Part shown: one piece after another, positions 1-8,408 of the stretch
Layout of the letters: each line of letters starts with the position of its first letter
How positions within the stretch are numbered: position 1 is the stretch's first letter
NCBI GenBank assembly: GCA_028285495.1
Contig: JANQPB010000001.1
Coordinates: forward strand, 1 to 64,000
Length of the DNA stretch: 64,000 nt
Direction: 5' to 3'
From: Acidimicrobiales bacterium
GTDB taxonomy: Bacteria; Actinomycetota; Acidimicrobiia; Acidimicrobiales; SZUA-35
Program-made: the position numbers and the translations under genes
The notes under the pieces: model-generated
Told to the model about the DNA's origin: nothing
The model's database searches: none
Seen by the model: only the letters and a program-made list of their open reading frames with translations

Positions 1-137
1 TGTTCGCCAACACCGGCGGAACCGAGCGCTACCTCGGCGGCCACAGCGCCACCAGCCTCACCGTCCCCGACGCCGACTCCTACCGGGTCGAGCACTGGAT
101 CACCGGACAGGTCACCAACGCGATCTGCGGGCGCTGA
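1..137 (+). CDS. C-terminal fragment of an unidentified protein
   Basis: An open frame enters from the left edge (first whole codon at base 3) and ends at TGA 135-137, giving about 44 residues that end in NAICGR. The next gene starts two bases after the stop, so it is probably the preceding member of the glycan operon. The fragment is too short to assign. Its reading frame and codon use match the neighbours. Confidence 0.6.
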   Translation, partial: FANTGGTERYLGGHSATSLTVPDADSYRVEHWITGQVTNAICGR

Positions 138-139
138 GG

Positions 140-1276
140 ATGGCCGTCGGGTCGGCCGCCTCGACCGGGACCGCCCGGTCCGCCTCCCTCCTCGACGGCC
201 TGCGGGTCGTCGGGGGGCGACAGCGACGGCCGGCGGGAATGCGTGAGTTCGACGGCCGTTGGTACGGCTACGGCCAGGGTGTGATCGTGGAGATCGACGG
301 TGCCTCGACCGGCCCGGGCGGCGGCCAGCCGACCGCTCGCAGCATCGTCGAGTACACGTCGGCCCCCGGCACCTGCGGCCCCGACGATCCGGTGCTGTTC
401 AAGTCGTCCACCCTCGACGGCGATCGCCTCTATGCCACCACGCAGACCGAGGTGGTCGTCCTGGGCTGGCCCGACCTCGATCCGGTCGCCCACCTGAGCC
501 ATCCGGTCTTCAACGACGTGCACCACGCCATCCCCGGCGACCCGGCCCCGGACGGCCGCGACACCGTGCTGGTGGCCGTGTCCGGCCAGGACGCCGTTGC
601 CTGGATGGCCCTCGACGGCGAACTGCTCGACCTGTGGTCGGTGACCGACGACCGCACGTCGCCGGCGATCGACCCCGGCCGGGACTATCGGATCGACTGC
701 AACCTCAAACCGCACGCCATCCACCCCAACTACCTGTTCCGTCTCGACGACGGCGACACGGGGGTGGGCGGCGATGACAACCGTCCCCGAAGCGGCGCGG
801 GGGGCGACGTGTGGGTCACCCGGTTCGAGTCCCGCGATGCGGTCCCGCTCCACGACCGGACGCGGCGGATCGCCATCGACCGCGAGCGCTGCCACGACGG
901 CGTCGTCCACGACCGCCGGATCTGGTTCACAACGGTCGACGGTCACGTGGTCGAGGTCGACGCCGACACCCTGGCGGTCACCGGCGAGCACTCGCTGGCC
1001 AGGCCCGGGGCCGACACCCTGCTCGGCTGGTGTCGCGGCCTGGCCTTCGTCGACGACGACCACCTGGCCGTCGGCTTCTCCCGCATCCGCCACACCCGTT
1101 TCCGTCACACCCTCAGCTGGGTCCGCAACGGCCTCACCCGCTCGGAGCCGACTCGGGTTGCGCTCTACGACCGCCGCACCTGGGAGCTGGTCGACGAGTG
1201 TGATCTGGAGCCGGCCGGCTGCAACGCGGTGTTCTCGATCCTGCCCGCCGGTGCCAGCGTCGGGGACCCGTCGTGA
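140..1276 (+). CDS. Beta-propeller-like protein of a glycan operon
   Basis: A 378-residue protein with no signal peptide or membrane segment. It has repeated strand-turn segments of the kind seen in YncE/WD40-like propellers, for example DRLYATTQTEVVVLGWPDL and RRIWFTTVDGHVVEVDADTL, spaced 50-70 residues apart. The ATG lies two bases after the preceding stop, and the stop overlaps the GTG of the next glycosyltransferase by four bases (GTGA), so the genes are translationally coupled. I do not recognise a specific family. Its position suggests a role in making or sensing the operon's glycan. A later start near base 239 (MREFDG) is possible because the first 30 residues are low complexity. Confidence 0.6.
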   Translation: MAVGSAASTGTARSASLLDGLRVVGGRQRRPAGMREFDGRWYGYGQGVIVEIDGASTGPGGGQPTARSIVEYTSAPGTCGPDDPVLFKSSTLDGDRLYATTQTEVVVLGWPDLDPVAHLSHPVFNDVHHAIPGDPAPDGRDTVLVAVSGQDAVAWMALDGELLDLWSVTDDRTSPAIDPGRDYRIDCNLKPHAIHPNYLFRLDDGDTGVGGDDNRPRSGAGGDVWVTRFESRDAVPLHDRTRRIAIDRERCHDGVVHDRRIWFTTVDGHVVEVDADTLAVTGEHSLARPGADTLLGWCRGLAFVDDDHLAVGFSRIRHTRFRHTLSWVRNGLTRSEPTRVALYDRRTWELVDECDLEPAGCNAVFSILPAGASVGDPS

Positions 1277-2676
1277 GCCAGGCCGTCGACCCCGCAGTCA
1301 CGGGTGGCAGCCGGCCGCTGCGGATCCTGCAGGTCAGCGCCCGGTTCCGACCCTACGTCGGTGGCACCGAGATCCACACCGCCGAGGTGTCGGCCGAGCT
1401 GGCCAGGCGGGGCCACGAGGTCACGGTGCTGACCACCGACCTCGGCGGCGACCTCCCGCCGGACGAGCTCGTCGATGGCGTCCGGGTGGTTCGGGTCCGG
1501 GCCTGGCCCCGCCGGTTCGACCTCTACGCCGCCCCGGGCCTCGGTCGGATCATCGGCGAGGGATCGTGGGACCTCGTGCACGTGCAGGGCTACCACACGG
1601 CCGTGGCCCCGGTGGCGTTGCGGGAGGCCCAGCGACACGGGATCCCGACGGCCCTGACGTTCCACAGCGGCGGGCACTCGTCGCGGCTTCGCAACCTGGC
1701 TCGCCCGATCCACACCCGGCTCATCGCCAGCCTCCTCCGCCGCTGCGACCTGCTGATCGGTGTGTCCGACTTCGAGGCCGAGCTGTTCGCCAGTCGTCTC
1801 GGGCTCGAGCCGGGCCGGATCCACACCATCCCGAACGGGGTGTCCAGCCGGCGGAACCCGATCGGCGACGCGGTGCCGGACACGGCGGTGCCGGATCATG
1901 CCGGACCGGACACTCCCGGACCGGGCACGGCGGTGCCGGGCACGGCGGTGCCGGACAACGCCGTGCCAGACCGTGCCCGTGCGGACGACGCCGCAGGCGA
2001 CGACGCGCCGCTCGACGAAACGGTGCCGGGCGACGGGGCGACGGCCGATCCTCCCCCCGACCGGCAGCCCGACGACCGGCCGAGCACGAGCCACGGCCCA
2101 CACCTGCTTTCGATCGGCCGGCTGCAGCGCTACAAGGGCCATCAACGTATCATCCGAGCCATGCCGCGCATCCTCCGGGCCGAGCCCCGGACCCGCCTGA
2201 CCGTCATCGGCACCGGCCCCTACCGGTCCCGGTTGGAGCGGCTGGTCCGCCGGCTCGGGCTGGAGGCAAGCGTCGCCTTCGACTCGGTCGGCGCCGGTGA
2301 ACGAGAGCGCCTCGACCGGATCATGGCGTCGGCCTCCGCCGCCGTGTTCCTGAGCGAGTACGAGTCGCACGGCATGGCCGCCCACGAGGCGCTGCTGGCC
2401 GGGCTGCCGATCGTGGTGCTCGACGCCACGGCGCTCGGGCGGCTGGCCGACGACGGCCTGGCCAGGGCGGTTCCCCCGATGGCCACCGACGGCGAGGTGG
2501 CCGCCATCGTCATGCGAACGCTGGTCGAGGCGGGCCAGGCCGGGCCCCCGGCCGACCAGCTCGAACACCTCCACCACTCCTGGTCGACGATCGCAGCCCG
2601 GTTGGAGCAGGCCTACCGCCAGGTCATCCCGCCGGGCGTCGACGAACGATCCGCCGTTCACCATCGCGCCGGCTGA
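1273..2676 (+). CDS. Family 4 glycosyltransferase with hinge insertion
   Basis: A 467-residue GT-B glycosyltransferase. The N-terminal Rossmann half opens with LRILQVSARFRPYVGGTEIH, the usual GT4 acceptor-domain start. The C-terminal donor-binding half begins near residue 277 with LLSIGRLQRYKGHQ and contains the ESHGMAAHEALLAGLP segment, the counterpart of the GT4 EX7E motif. Between the halves (about residues 198-274) is a Pro/Ala/Asp/Gly-rich insert with PDTAVP/PGTAVP-like repeats that normal GT4 enzymes lack. The GTG start overlaps the upstream stop by four bases. It probably transfers a sugar from a nucleotide donor at the cytoplasmic face during surface glycan assembly; the substrate is unknown. 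Confidence 0.85.
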   Translation: MSQAVDPAVTGGSRPLRILQVSARFRPYVGGTEIHTAEVSAELARRGHEVTVLTTDLGGDLPPDELVDGVRVVRVRAWPRRFDLYAAPGLGRIIGEGSWDLVHVQGYHTAVAPVALREAQRHGIPTALTFHSGGHSSRLRNLARPIHTRLIASLLRRCDLLIGVSDFEAELFASRLGLEPGRIHTIPNGVSSRRNPIGDAVPDTAVPDHAGPDTPGPGTAVPGTAVPDNAVPDRARADDAAGDDAPLDETVPGDGATADPPPDRQPDDRPSTSHGPHLLSIGRLQRYKGHQRIIRAMPRILRAEPRTRLTVIGTGPYRSRLERLVRRLGLEASVAFDSVGAGERERLDRIMASASAAVFLSEYESHGMAAHEALLAGLPIVVLDATALGRLADDGLARAVPPMATDGEVAAIVMRTLVEAGQAGPPADQLEHLHHSWSTIAARLEQAYRQVIPPGVDERSAVHHRAG

Positions 2677-2686
2677 GGGGGCCGCC

Positions 2687-3961
2687 GTGCGGATCCTCTT
2701 CGTCACCGACTTCTACGACCCCTACACCGGCGGCGTCGAGATCCACGTCAAGACCGTGGCCGAGACCCTCGCCGCCCGAGGTCACGAGGTCGCCGTGGCC
2801 ACCCTGCCGACGAGCGAGCACCAACCGTCGCGGACCGGCGACGGTCCCGTGCAGGTCTTCGAGGTCGACCACGCGGTCGCCCGGCTCGGTCGGGGGTTCG
2901 CCAAGGCCGATCGGCCGTGGGCCCCACCGATGCCGGACCCGGTGGCGATGACCGGGCTGCGGCGGGTCGTCGGTCGGTTCCGGCCGGATGTGATCCACGG
3001 CCACGACTGGCTGGCCCGCTCGGTGCTCCCCCGGGTCGTGTCGGGCTCGGTCCCGGTCGTCACCACCCTCCACTACTACACCAGGACCTGCGCCAAGAAG
3101 ACGCTGTGGCGCGACGATGCGGTCTGTGGCGGCCCCGCGCTGGCCCGCTGCCTCAGGTGTGCGGCCGACCACTACGGCCCGGCCAGAGGAGCCGTGGTCA
3201 CGCTCGGGCTGCGGGCCGGCACGGCCATCGAGGACCGGCGAGCCACGCGGTACCTGTCGGTCTCGACCGCCACCGCCGTCGGCAACGGGCTGGGGGTCGA
3301 CGACGGCCGATCGGTGGTCGTGGCCAACCCGGTGACCTCCGCGTTCGTCGACCGCAACGACGGCGACCCCGGGCACGTCGATGGGGGCCACCTGCTCCCC
3401 GAGGCGGTGCCGACCGGTCCGTTCGTCGCCTTCGTCGGCGACCTGCGCCCGGAGAAGGGCATCCACGTCCTGCTCGACGCCGTCGGTCGGCTGCGCCGCG
3501 ATCACGGCTGCGATGTGCCGCTCGTTCTCGTCGGCGAGCAGACGACCGGCGGGCTGGAGCCGCCGAGCCACACGATCCAGCTGGGCCCGGTCGACCACGA
3601 GGTGGTCCAGGCGGTCTGGCGACGGGCGACCGTCGGCGTGGTGCCGTCGCTGTGGCCCGAGCCGTTCGGGTTGGTCGCCACCGAGGCGATGGCCGCCGGA
3701 TGCCCGCTGGTGGCCTCGGAGGTCGGTGGGCTGGCCGAGATCCTGGGTGCCGGTCCCGACGGGACCGAGCGGGGCGTGCTGGTGCCGCCCGGCGACGCCG
3801 CCTCCCTCGCCGCGGCCATCGACGCGCTGCTCGCCGACCCCGACCGCCGCCGCCACCTGGCCGCGGCGGCGCAGGCCTCGCTCGACCGCTACGACCTCGA
3901 CGAGATCGTCGACGCCATCGAGGTCGAGTACCGGCGGGCGATCGGCGGGTCGGACCGATGA
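2687..3961 (+). CDS. Family 4 glycosyltransferase with Cys cluster
   Basis: A 424-residue GT-B enzyme starting at GTG ten bases after the preceding stop. The N-terminus MRILFVTDFYDPYTGGVEIH is a standard GT4 opening. The donor domain starts at FVAFVGDLRPEKGIHVLLDA and includes PEPFGLVATEAMAAGCP, which matches EX7E (E-PFGLVAT-E). A four-cysteine segment around residues 144-172 (CAKK, VCGG, RCLRC) follows the THLYY-like acceptor loop, as in a subset of GT4 proteins, and may bind metal or be structural. The stop overlaps the next ATG by four bases. Likely cytoplasmic glycan assembly; donor and acceptor are unknown. Confidence 0.87.
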   Translation: MRILFVTDFYDPYTGGVEIHVKTVAETLAARGHEVAVATLPTSEHQPSRTGDGPVQVFEVDHAVARLGRGFAKADRPWAPPMPDPVAMTGLRRVVGRFRPDVIHGHDWLARSVLPRVVSGSVPVVTTLHYYTRTCAKKTLWRDDAVCGGPALARCLRCAADHYGPARGAVVTLGLRAGTAIEDRRATRYLSVSTATAVGNGLGVDDGRSVVVANPVTSAFVDRNDGDPGHVDGGHLLPEAVPTGPFVAFVGDLRPEKGIHVLLDAVGRLRRDHGCDVPLVLVGEQTTGGLEPPSHTIQLGPVDHEVVQAVWRRATVGVVPSLWPEPFGLVATEAMAAGCPLVASEVGGLAEILGAGPDGTERGVLVPPGDAASLAAAIDALLADPDRRRHLAAAAQASLDRYDLDEIVDAIEVEYRRAIGGSDR

Positions 3962-4989
3962 CCGACCCCGACGTCGAGCTCGACCGGCCGGCGGCCAGCG
4001 TCGTCATCACCAACCACGACTACGCCCGCTTCGTCGACCAGGCGATCGAGAGCGCCATCGGCCAGCGGGTGCCGTGCCAGGTGATCGTGGTCGACGACGG
4101 CTCGACCGACGACTCGCTCGAGGTGATCCGCCGCTACGCCCCGGCGGTCGAGGTGGTGGCCCAGGCCAACGGCGGGCAGGCCGCGGCCTTCAACGCCGGG
4201 TTCGAGCGTTGTGCGGCCCCGATCGTCCTCTTCCTCGACGGCGACGACCTGCTCGCCCCCGATGCGGTCGAGGCGGTTGCCGAGGTCTTCGCCGACCGCC
4301 CGGAGGCCGCCCGCTGCCACTTCGCCCTCGGCTTCGTCGACACCGACGGGCGGGCGCTTCCCGGCGGGCTCCCCGAGCCCGACCGCTCGCTGCCACGGGG
4401 TGACCTGACGAACCGGGTTGCCACCAACCCCGATGACGTGCCGTGGCAACCGACCAGCGGCAACGCCTACCGGGCCTCGGTGCTCGCCGAACTGCTGCCG
4501 ATGCCGACCGAGCCGTACCGGATCTCGGCCGACCACTACCTCTCGAACCTGTCCGCCCTCCACGGCCCGATCGAGGCCGTTGACCGCAACCTCGGCTCCT
4601 ACCGGCTGCACGGGGCGAACGCCGACCACCGCGACGACTTCGACCTCGACCGGGCCCGATCGATCCTGATCCGGACCAGGACCACCCGGTCGCTGCTGAT
4701 CGATCACGGCACGAAGCGGGGCGTCGCCATGCCGGCCGACGTCGACCGCTTCCGGTCGTTGACCCAGGACGCCCTCCGGCTCACGTCGTTCCGATCGGTC
4801 CCCCAGACCGGCCACCCGTTCCCCGATGACCGGTGGTGGACGCTGGTCCGGCACGCCGTCCGGTCCGCACTGGCCCGCACGGACCTGTCGCCGGTCCGCC
4901 GGGCCATGGCGCTGGCCTGGATCGGCGCGTTGAGCCTGGCGCCCCGATCGCTGCTGGCCCCGATCGTCTCCCGGGGCCTGACCCGATGA
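3958..4989 (+). CDS. Family 2 glycosyltransferase
   Basis: A 343-residue GT-A enzyme. ASVVITNHDYARFVDQAIES is the GT2 start, VIVVDDGSTDDS binds the nucleotide, VAQANGGQAAAFNAG is the typical A-NGG loop, and FLDGDDLL carries the DXD-like metal-binding acidic residues. A downstream WQPTSGNAYRAS segment fits GT2 enzymes of surface polysaccharides. The ATG overlaps the upstream stop (ATGA) and the stop overlaps the next ATG in the same way. There are no transmembrane helices, so it is cytosolic or peripheral. The sugar is unknown. Confidence 0.88.
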   Translation: MTDPDVELDRPAASVVITNHDYARFVDQAIESAIGQRVPCQVIVVDDGSTDDSLEVIRRYAPAVEVVAQANGGQAAAFNAGFERCAAPIVLFLDGDDLLAPDAVEAVAEVFADRPEAARCHFALGFVDTDGRALPGGLPEPDRSLPRGDLTNRVATNPDDVPWQPTSGNAYRASVLAELLPMPTEPYRISADHYLSNLSALHGPIEAVDRNLGSYRLHGANADHRDDFDLDRARSILIRTRTTRSLLIDHGTKRGVAMPADVDRFRSLTQDALRLTSFRSVPQTGHPFPDDRWWTLVRHAVRSALARTDLSPVRRAMALAWIGALSLAPRSLLAPIVSRGLTR

Positions 4990-5834
4990 GCGGCCGGGTC
5001 GGACCGACGATCGGCGCCGTCGCCGTGCTGGCCATCGGCGCGGTGGCGGCGTTCGTCCTGTTGACCCAGGACGACGGCGGCCCCGACGACCAGCCGGCCA
5101 GCACCGGCGAGGCCGTCGCTGACGGCGAGGGCGAGACCGGCGCGGTGGGAGCGGCGACGGCCGCAACCGGCGCCGACCCGGCCGGCCCCTCGACCACGGC
5201 GGCAACCTCGACGACCTTCCAACGAATCGACGAGACGGTCGAGGAGGACGAGGCGTCGCCCGATGCGCTCGAATCGGTGCCCGAGGACGGCACGGCGGAG
5301 GATGACGGAAACGGGGCCGGGGCCGATCCGGCCGACGGCGGCGCCGGCAGCGGGGACGATGGCGGCGGGCACGATGGCGGCGGCGCCGGCGACCCGCCGG
5401 CGACGGTGGCCACCACCACTCCGACCACCCCGGCCCCGACGGACGGGACGTGCCGGGTGGCCACCGGCGCCCTCGACGGCCGGTCCGGGGTCGTCGAGCT
5501 CGGCCGCGATGGGGCCTGCGGGGCGGTGCAGGCGACGATCGTCGGGGTCAATCCCCGCAACGACCTGACCGATGTCCGGTGGGGACGGGACATCCGGGTG
5601 TGCCAGCGCCACCCTGCGGCCGATGCCATCCGGGTCGAGGCCGTCACGGGCGGCGGCACCATCGACCTCGACGAGGGCCTCAGCCGGACCGACGCCGATG
5701 GCGTCAGCGCCCCGATCGAGGCGCTGGTCGTGACATTCCGCGACGAGTCCAGCCCGGTGACCGGTCCCCGACCGATCGCCACCTGCCGAACGTCGACCGC
5801 CGAGCTGTCGATCATCCACCGGCCGTCCGGCTGA
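4986..5834 (+). CDS. Membrane-anchored secreted protein, unknown function
   Basis: A 282-residue protein whose ATG overlaps the GT2 stop by four bases. Residues 8-27 form one hydrophobic segment (TIGAVAVLAIGAVAAFVLLT) that can act as an uncleaved signal anchor. Residues 30-155 are an Asp/Glu/Gly/Thr-rich disordered linker with TTTPTTPAPT, typical of cell-wall-spanning regions in actinobacteria. The C-terminal 130 residues are compact and contain four cysteines (CRVAT, GACGA, RVCQR, ATCRT) that could form two disulfides outside the cell. It closes the glycan operon and may be an exported partner of the glycan. I recognise no family. Confidence 0.7.
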   Translation: MSGRVGPTIGAVAVLAIGAVAAFVLLTQDDGGPDDQPASTGEAVADGEGETGAVGAATAATGADPAGPSTTAATSTTFQRIDETVEEDEASPDALESVPEDGTAEDDGNGAGADPADGGAGSGDDGGGHDGGGAGDPPATVATTTPTTPAPTDGTCRVATGALDGRSGVVELGRDGACGAVQATIVGVNPRNDLTDVRWGRDIRVCQRHPAADAIRVEAVTGGGTIDLDEGLSRTDADGVSAPIEALVVTFRDESSPVTGPRPIATCRTSTAELSIIHRPSG

Positions 5835-5894
5835 CGGCGTTCCCGGAGCGGCGAGCGCCGACCCGGCCGGCGTCACCGCCGTCGGCCCGGGCGG

Positions 5895-7061
5895 TCAGCT
5901 GCGACCGCTGGCCCCGCCGGGATCGGGCCAGCCGGGCTCGGTCGGCACGTCGACGGTGACCGTCGTGCCGGCGCCCGGCTCGCTGGTCACGGTGACGTCG
6001 CCGTCGTGGGCTCTGGCCAGGTCACGGCTGATGGTCAGGCCGAGCCCGCTGCCGCCCGAATCCGGGCCCTTGTGGAACCGCTCGAAGATCCGGTCGATGT
6101 CCTCGGCCGGGATCCCGTGTCCGGTGTCGGCGATCTCGACGACCAGGCGGGTGTCGCTTCGCCGGACGGCCACGTCGACGCGGCCGCCGGACGGCGTGGC
6201 CCGCAGGCCGTTGGCGACGAGGTTGGTCACGATCTCCCGGAACCGGATCGGGTCGACCTCGGCGTCCACCTCGGGCTCGCCGGCCGTGAGCCCGAGTGCG
6301 ACCCCGCCGCCGGCGGCCACCGGCTGCATCCCGTCGACCAGCTCCCTGACCAGCCCGACGATCTCGGTTGGCTCGCGGTGGATCGTCAGCATCCCGGCCT
6401 CGGCCCGGCTCAGGGTGGCCAGGTCGTCGAGCAACCGCTCGACGACGTCGATGTCACCGAGGAGCCGGCGCAACTCGTCGGCGTCGAGGACCCGGACGCC
6501 GTCGGCCATCGCCTCCAGCTCACCGCGGACGATCGTGAGCGGGGTGCGGATCTCGTGGCCGACGTCGGCCAGCAGGCGCCGCCGCTCCGCCTCGGTCTGC
6601 TCGAGCCGCTCGGCCATCCGGTTGATCGAGTCGGTCACCTGACCGAGCGGCGATCGCCGGACCGTCTGGACCCTGGCCGTGTAGTCACCGTCCGCCAGCC
6701 GGCCGACGGTCTCGATCAGCGATCGCACGGGCGACCAGAAGCGGAAGGCGGCCCGGACCCCGATCGACAGCACGACCGCCAGGCCGATCCACGACGCGAC
6801 GGCGATCGCGACGCTCGTCCAGCCGCCGACGGTGGCGGCGAGGGCAACGCCGAGCACCAGCGGCACCACGATCACGAGTGCGAACCAGACGGCCGCCACC
6901 CGGGCCAGGCGCCGCCCGAATCCGGACCAGGCCTGGGCCCCGGGCCCCGATCGGGGCGGCCAGGACTCACCCTCCGGCCACCACGGCGGTTGCCGCTCGG
7001 ACGATCCGGCCGGGACCGGCCCGTCGGACCAGCCCCGACGGTGGGGCCGGGGGCTACGCAT
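5895..7061 (-). CDS. Sensor histidine kinase
   Basis: A 388-residue membrane kinase. Two adjacent hydrophobic helices (about residues 50-105) are followed by a HAMP segment (PVRSLIETVGRLADGDYTARV), an HisKA domain with the phospho-acceptor in VGHEIRTPLT, and a HATPase_c domain with the N-box (EIVTNLVANGLRAT), G1 box (ADTGHGIP) and FERFHKG. There is almost no extracytoplasmic loop, so it is likely to sense the membrane or an accessory protein. The start overlaps the response regulator's end by eight bases, making an RR-HK operon. The N-terminal 45 residues are Pro/Arg-rich and the true start could be further downstream. Confidence 0.9.
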   Translation of the reverse strand: MRSPRPHRRGWSDGPVPAGSSERQPPWWPEGESWPPRSGPGAQAWSGFGRRLARVAAVWFALVIVVPLVLGVALAATVGGWTSVAIAVASWIGLAVVLSIGVRAAFRFWSPVRSLIETVGRLADGDYTARVQTVRRSPLGQVTDSINRMAERLEQTEAERRRLLADVGHEIRTPLTIVRGELEAMADGVRVLDADELRRLLGDIDVVERLLDDLATLSRAEAGMLTIHREPTEIVGLVRELVDGMQPVAAGGGVALGLTAGEPEVDAEVDPIRFREIVTNLVANGLRATPSGGRVDVAVRRSDTRLVVEIADTGHGIPAEDIDRIFERFHKGPDSGGSGLGLTISRDLARAHDGDVTVTSEPGAGTTVTVDVPTEPGWPDPGGASGRS

Positions 7062-7731
7062 CGGCGAATCGATAGCCGACCCCGTGCACGGTCAGCACGT
7101 AGCGCGGCTTCCTCGGGTCCGGCTCGATCTTGCTGCGGATGTTCTTGACGTGGGCGTCGATCGCCCGCTCGTAGGACTCGAAGCTGACGCCGTGCACGGC
7201 GTCCAGGAGCTGGCCCCTGGTGAACACCCGGCCCGGCTGTTCGGCCATCGTGGCCACCAGCTGGAACTCGGTCGCCGTCAGCTCGACCTCGGCGCCGGCG
7301 ACCGTCACCCGCATCTTCGGCACGTCGACCACGACGTCGACCACCCGATGGACATCGCTCGGGCCGGCGGCATCGACCCGCCGGAGCACCGCCCGGACCC
7401 GGGCGACGAGCTCCCGCAGCCCGAACGGCTTGACCACGTAGTCGTCGGCCCCGAGCTCGAGCCCGACGACCCGGTCGGTCTCGTCCGATCGGGCCGTGAG
7501 GATCACGATCGGCACGTCCGATCGGGCCCGGAGCCGGCGGATGACGTCGAGGCCGTCGAGCCCGGGGAGCCCGAGGTCGAGGATCACGGCGTCGGGCCGG
7601 TGGCGGTCGAACGCCTCGAGCGCACCGGGGCCGTCGGTGGCGACCACGACCGCGAACCCGACCTCGTCGAGGTAGTCCCTGACCAGGTCGGCGATCCTGG
7701 GCTCGTCGTCGACCACCAGCACCGAGGGCAC
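7054..7731 (-). CDS. OmpR-family response regulator
   Basis: A 225-residue regulator. The receiver domain starts VPSVLVVDDEP, with the phospho-acceptor Asp in AVILDLGLPGLDG and the conserved Lys in DDYVVKPFG. The winged-helix DNA-binding domain ends in KPRYVLTVHGVGYRF, the OmpR/PhoB signature. I chose GTG at 7731 because it gives the normal family length and a GGAAG motif lies about ten bases upstream; the open frame extends further but would overlap the upstream gene. It is probably phosphorylated by the adjacent histidine kinase. Confidence 0.92.
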   Translation of the reverse strand: MPSVLVVDDEPRIADLVRDYLDEVGFAVVVATDGPGALEAFDRHRPDAVILDLGLPGLDGLDVIRRLRARSDVPIVILTARSDETDRVVGLELGADDYVVKPFGLRELVARVRAVLRRVDAAGPSDVHRVVDVVVDVPKMRVTVAGAEVELTATEFQLVATMAEQPGRVFTRGQLLDAVHGVSFESYERAIDAHVKNIRSKIEPDPRKPRYVLTVHGVGYRFADA

Positions 7732-7792
7732 CGGCCGAGTCTTCCGTAGCGTCCGAGCCGGGGTCAAGGGTCCCGACTCGGACGCCGGGCGC

Positions 7793-8287
7793 TCAGCCGT
7801 CACGCTCGTCCGACGGGGGCTCGAAGCCGGGGGGTGGGGCGGTGAACGGGGTGTCGTACTCACGGAGCTCCTCCCGGGCCTGGCGGAGGCTCTCCTCCCA
7901 GTCCCGGCGGTCCCGCTCGGCGGCCGGGTCGTCGACGGGGGAACGATCGTCGCCTCGGCCGTCCCAGCGGCCGTGACGGTGCCAGTGGCCGTGCCGGTGC
8001 CAGTGGCCGTGCCGGTGCCAGTGGCCGTGCCGATACCCGTGGCCGTGATCGCCGTGGCCGCGGTAGGGGCCTCGGGGTCCACCCCAACCGCCGCCGGCGA
8101 GGCGGAGGAACGTGCCGAACACGAGGAACAGGAAGAACACCTTGAACAGGAACAGCGGCACGACGAGCAGCGCGCCGAGCCCGGCTGCCATCCCCGGCGC
8201 CGTCCCGGCGAGCACGCTGGCGGCGACGAAGCCGACGGCGATCAGGGCCAGTCCCCGAAACGGAAAGCTGCGCAACGGACCGAACAT
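7793..8287 (-). CDS. Histidine-rich two-helix membrane protein
   Basis: A 164-residue protein with a strong GGAAGGAGATGAC leader before ATG 8287. The N-terminus has two hydrophobic segments (residues 9-35 and 38-60). Residues about 68-102 hold a His/Trp/Arg/Gly repeat (GHWHRH three times, flanked by YRHGH and RHGRW) that could bind Ni, Zn, Cu or haem. The C-terminal third is acidic with EESLRQAREELREYDTP. It lies directly upstream of the response regulator and kinase on the same strand, so it may be an accessory sensor or metal-binding partner. The function is not known. Confidence 0.75.
   Translation of the reverse strand: MFGPLRSFPFRGLALIAVGFVAASVLAGTAPGMAAGLGALLVVPLFLFKVFFLFLVFGTFLRLAGGGWGGPRGPYRGHGDHGHGYRHGHWHRHGHWHRHGHWHRHGRWDGRGDDRSPVDDPAAERDRRDWEESLRQAREELREYDTPFTAPPPGFEPPSDERDG
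7978..8031. repeat. Three perfect 18-bp tandem repeats
   Basis: The unit GGTGCCAGTGGCCGTGCC occurs three times head to tail with no mismatch. On the minus strand it encodes the His-rich hexapeptide repeat. Perfect identity at third positions suggests recent slippage expansion, so copy number may vary between strains. Confidence 0.95.
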
Positions 8288-8394
8288 GTCATCTCCTTCC
8301 GGCGATGGTGATCGCCGTCTCAATCGATGACTCCATCGTGAGGCCCAGTTGTGGAGGAGTTGTGAACGCGTGGCGCAGGTTCCAGGGATCCGCC

Positions 8395-8400
8395 TACGGT
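8395..8400 (+). promoter_or_regulatory. Likely -10 hexamer, leaderless start
   Basis: TACGGT ends eight bases before the GTG at 8409 and there is no Shine-Dalgarno sequence at the normal distance. This supports the GTG over the upstream in-frame ATG at 8349. Confidence 0.5.
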
Positions 8401-8408
8401 CGAGGACT

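Noticed and set aside
80..1108. 342-residue minus-strand open frame
   Set aside because: Antisense to the propeller-like gene. It is Val/Gly/Asp-rich with no domain, as expected for high-GC shadow frames. The overlapping operon on the plus strand is coherent.
7978..8031. CRISPR-like array
   Set aside because: The three 18-bp units abut without spacers and keep the coding frame, so this is a coding minisatellite.
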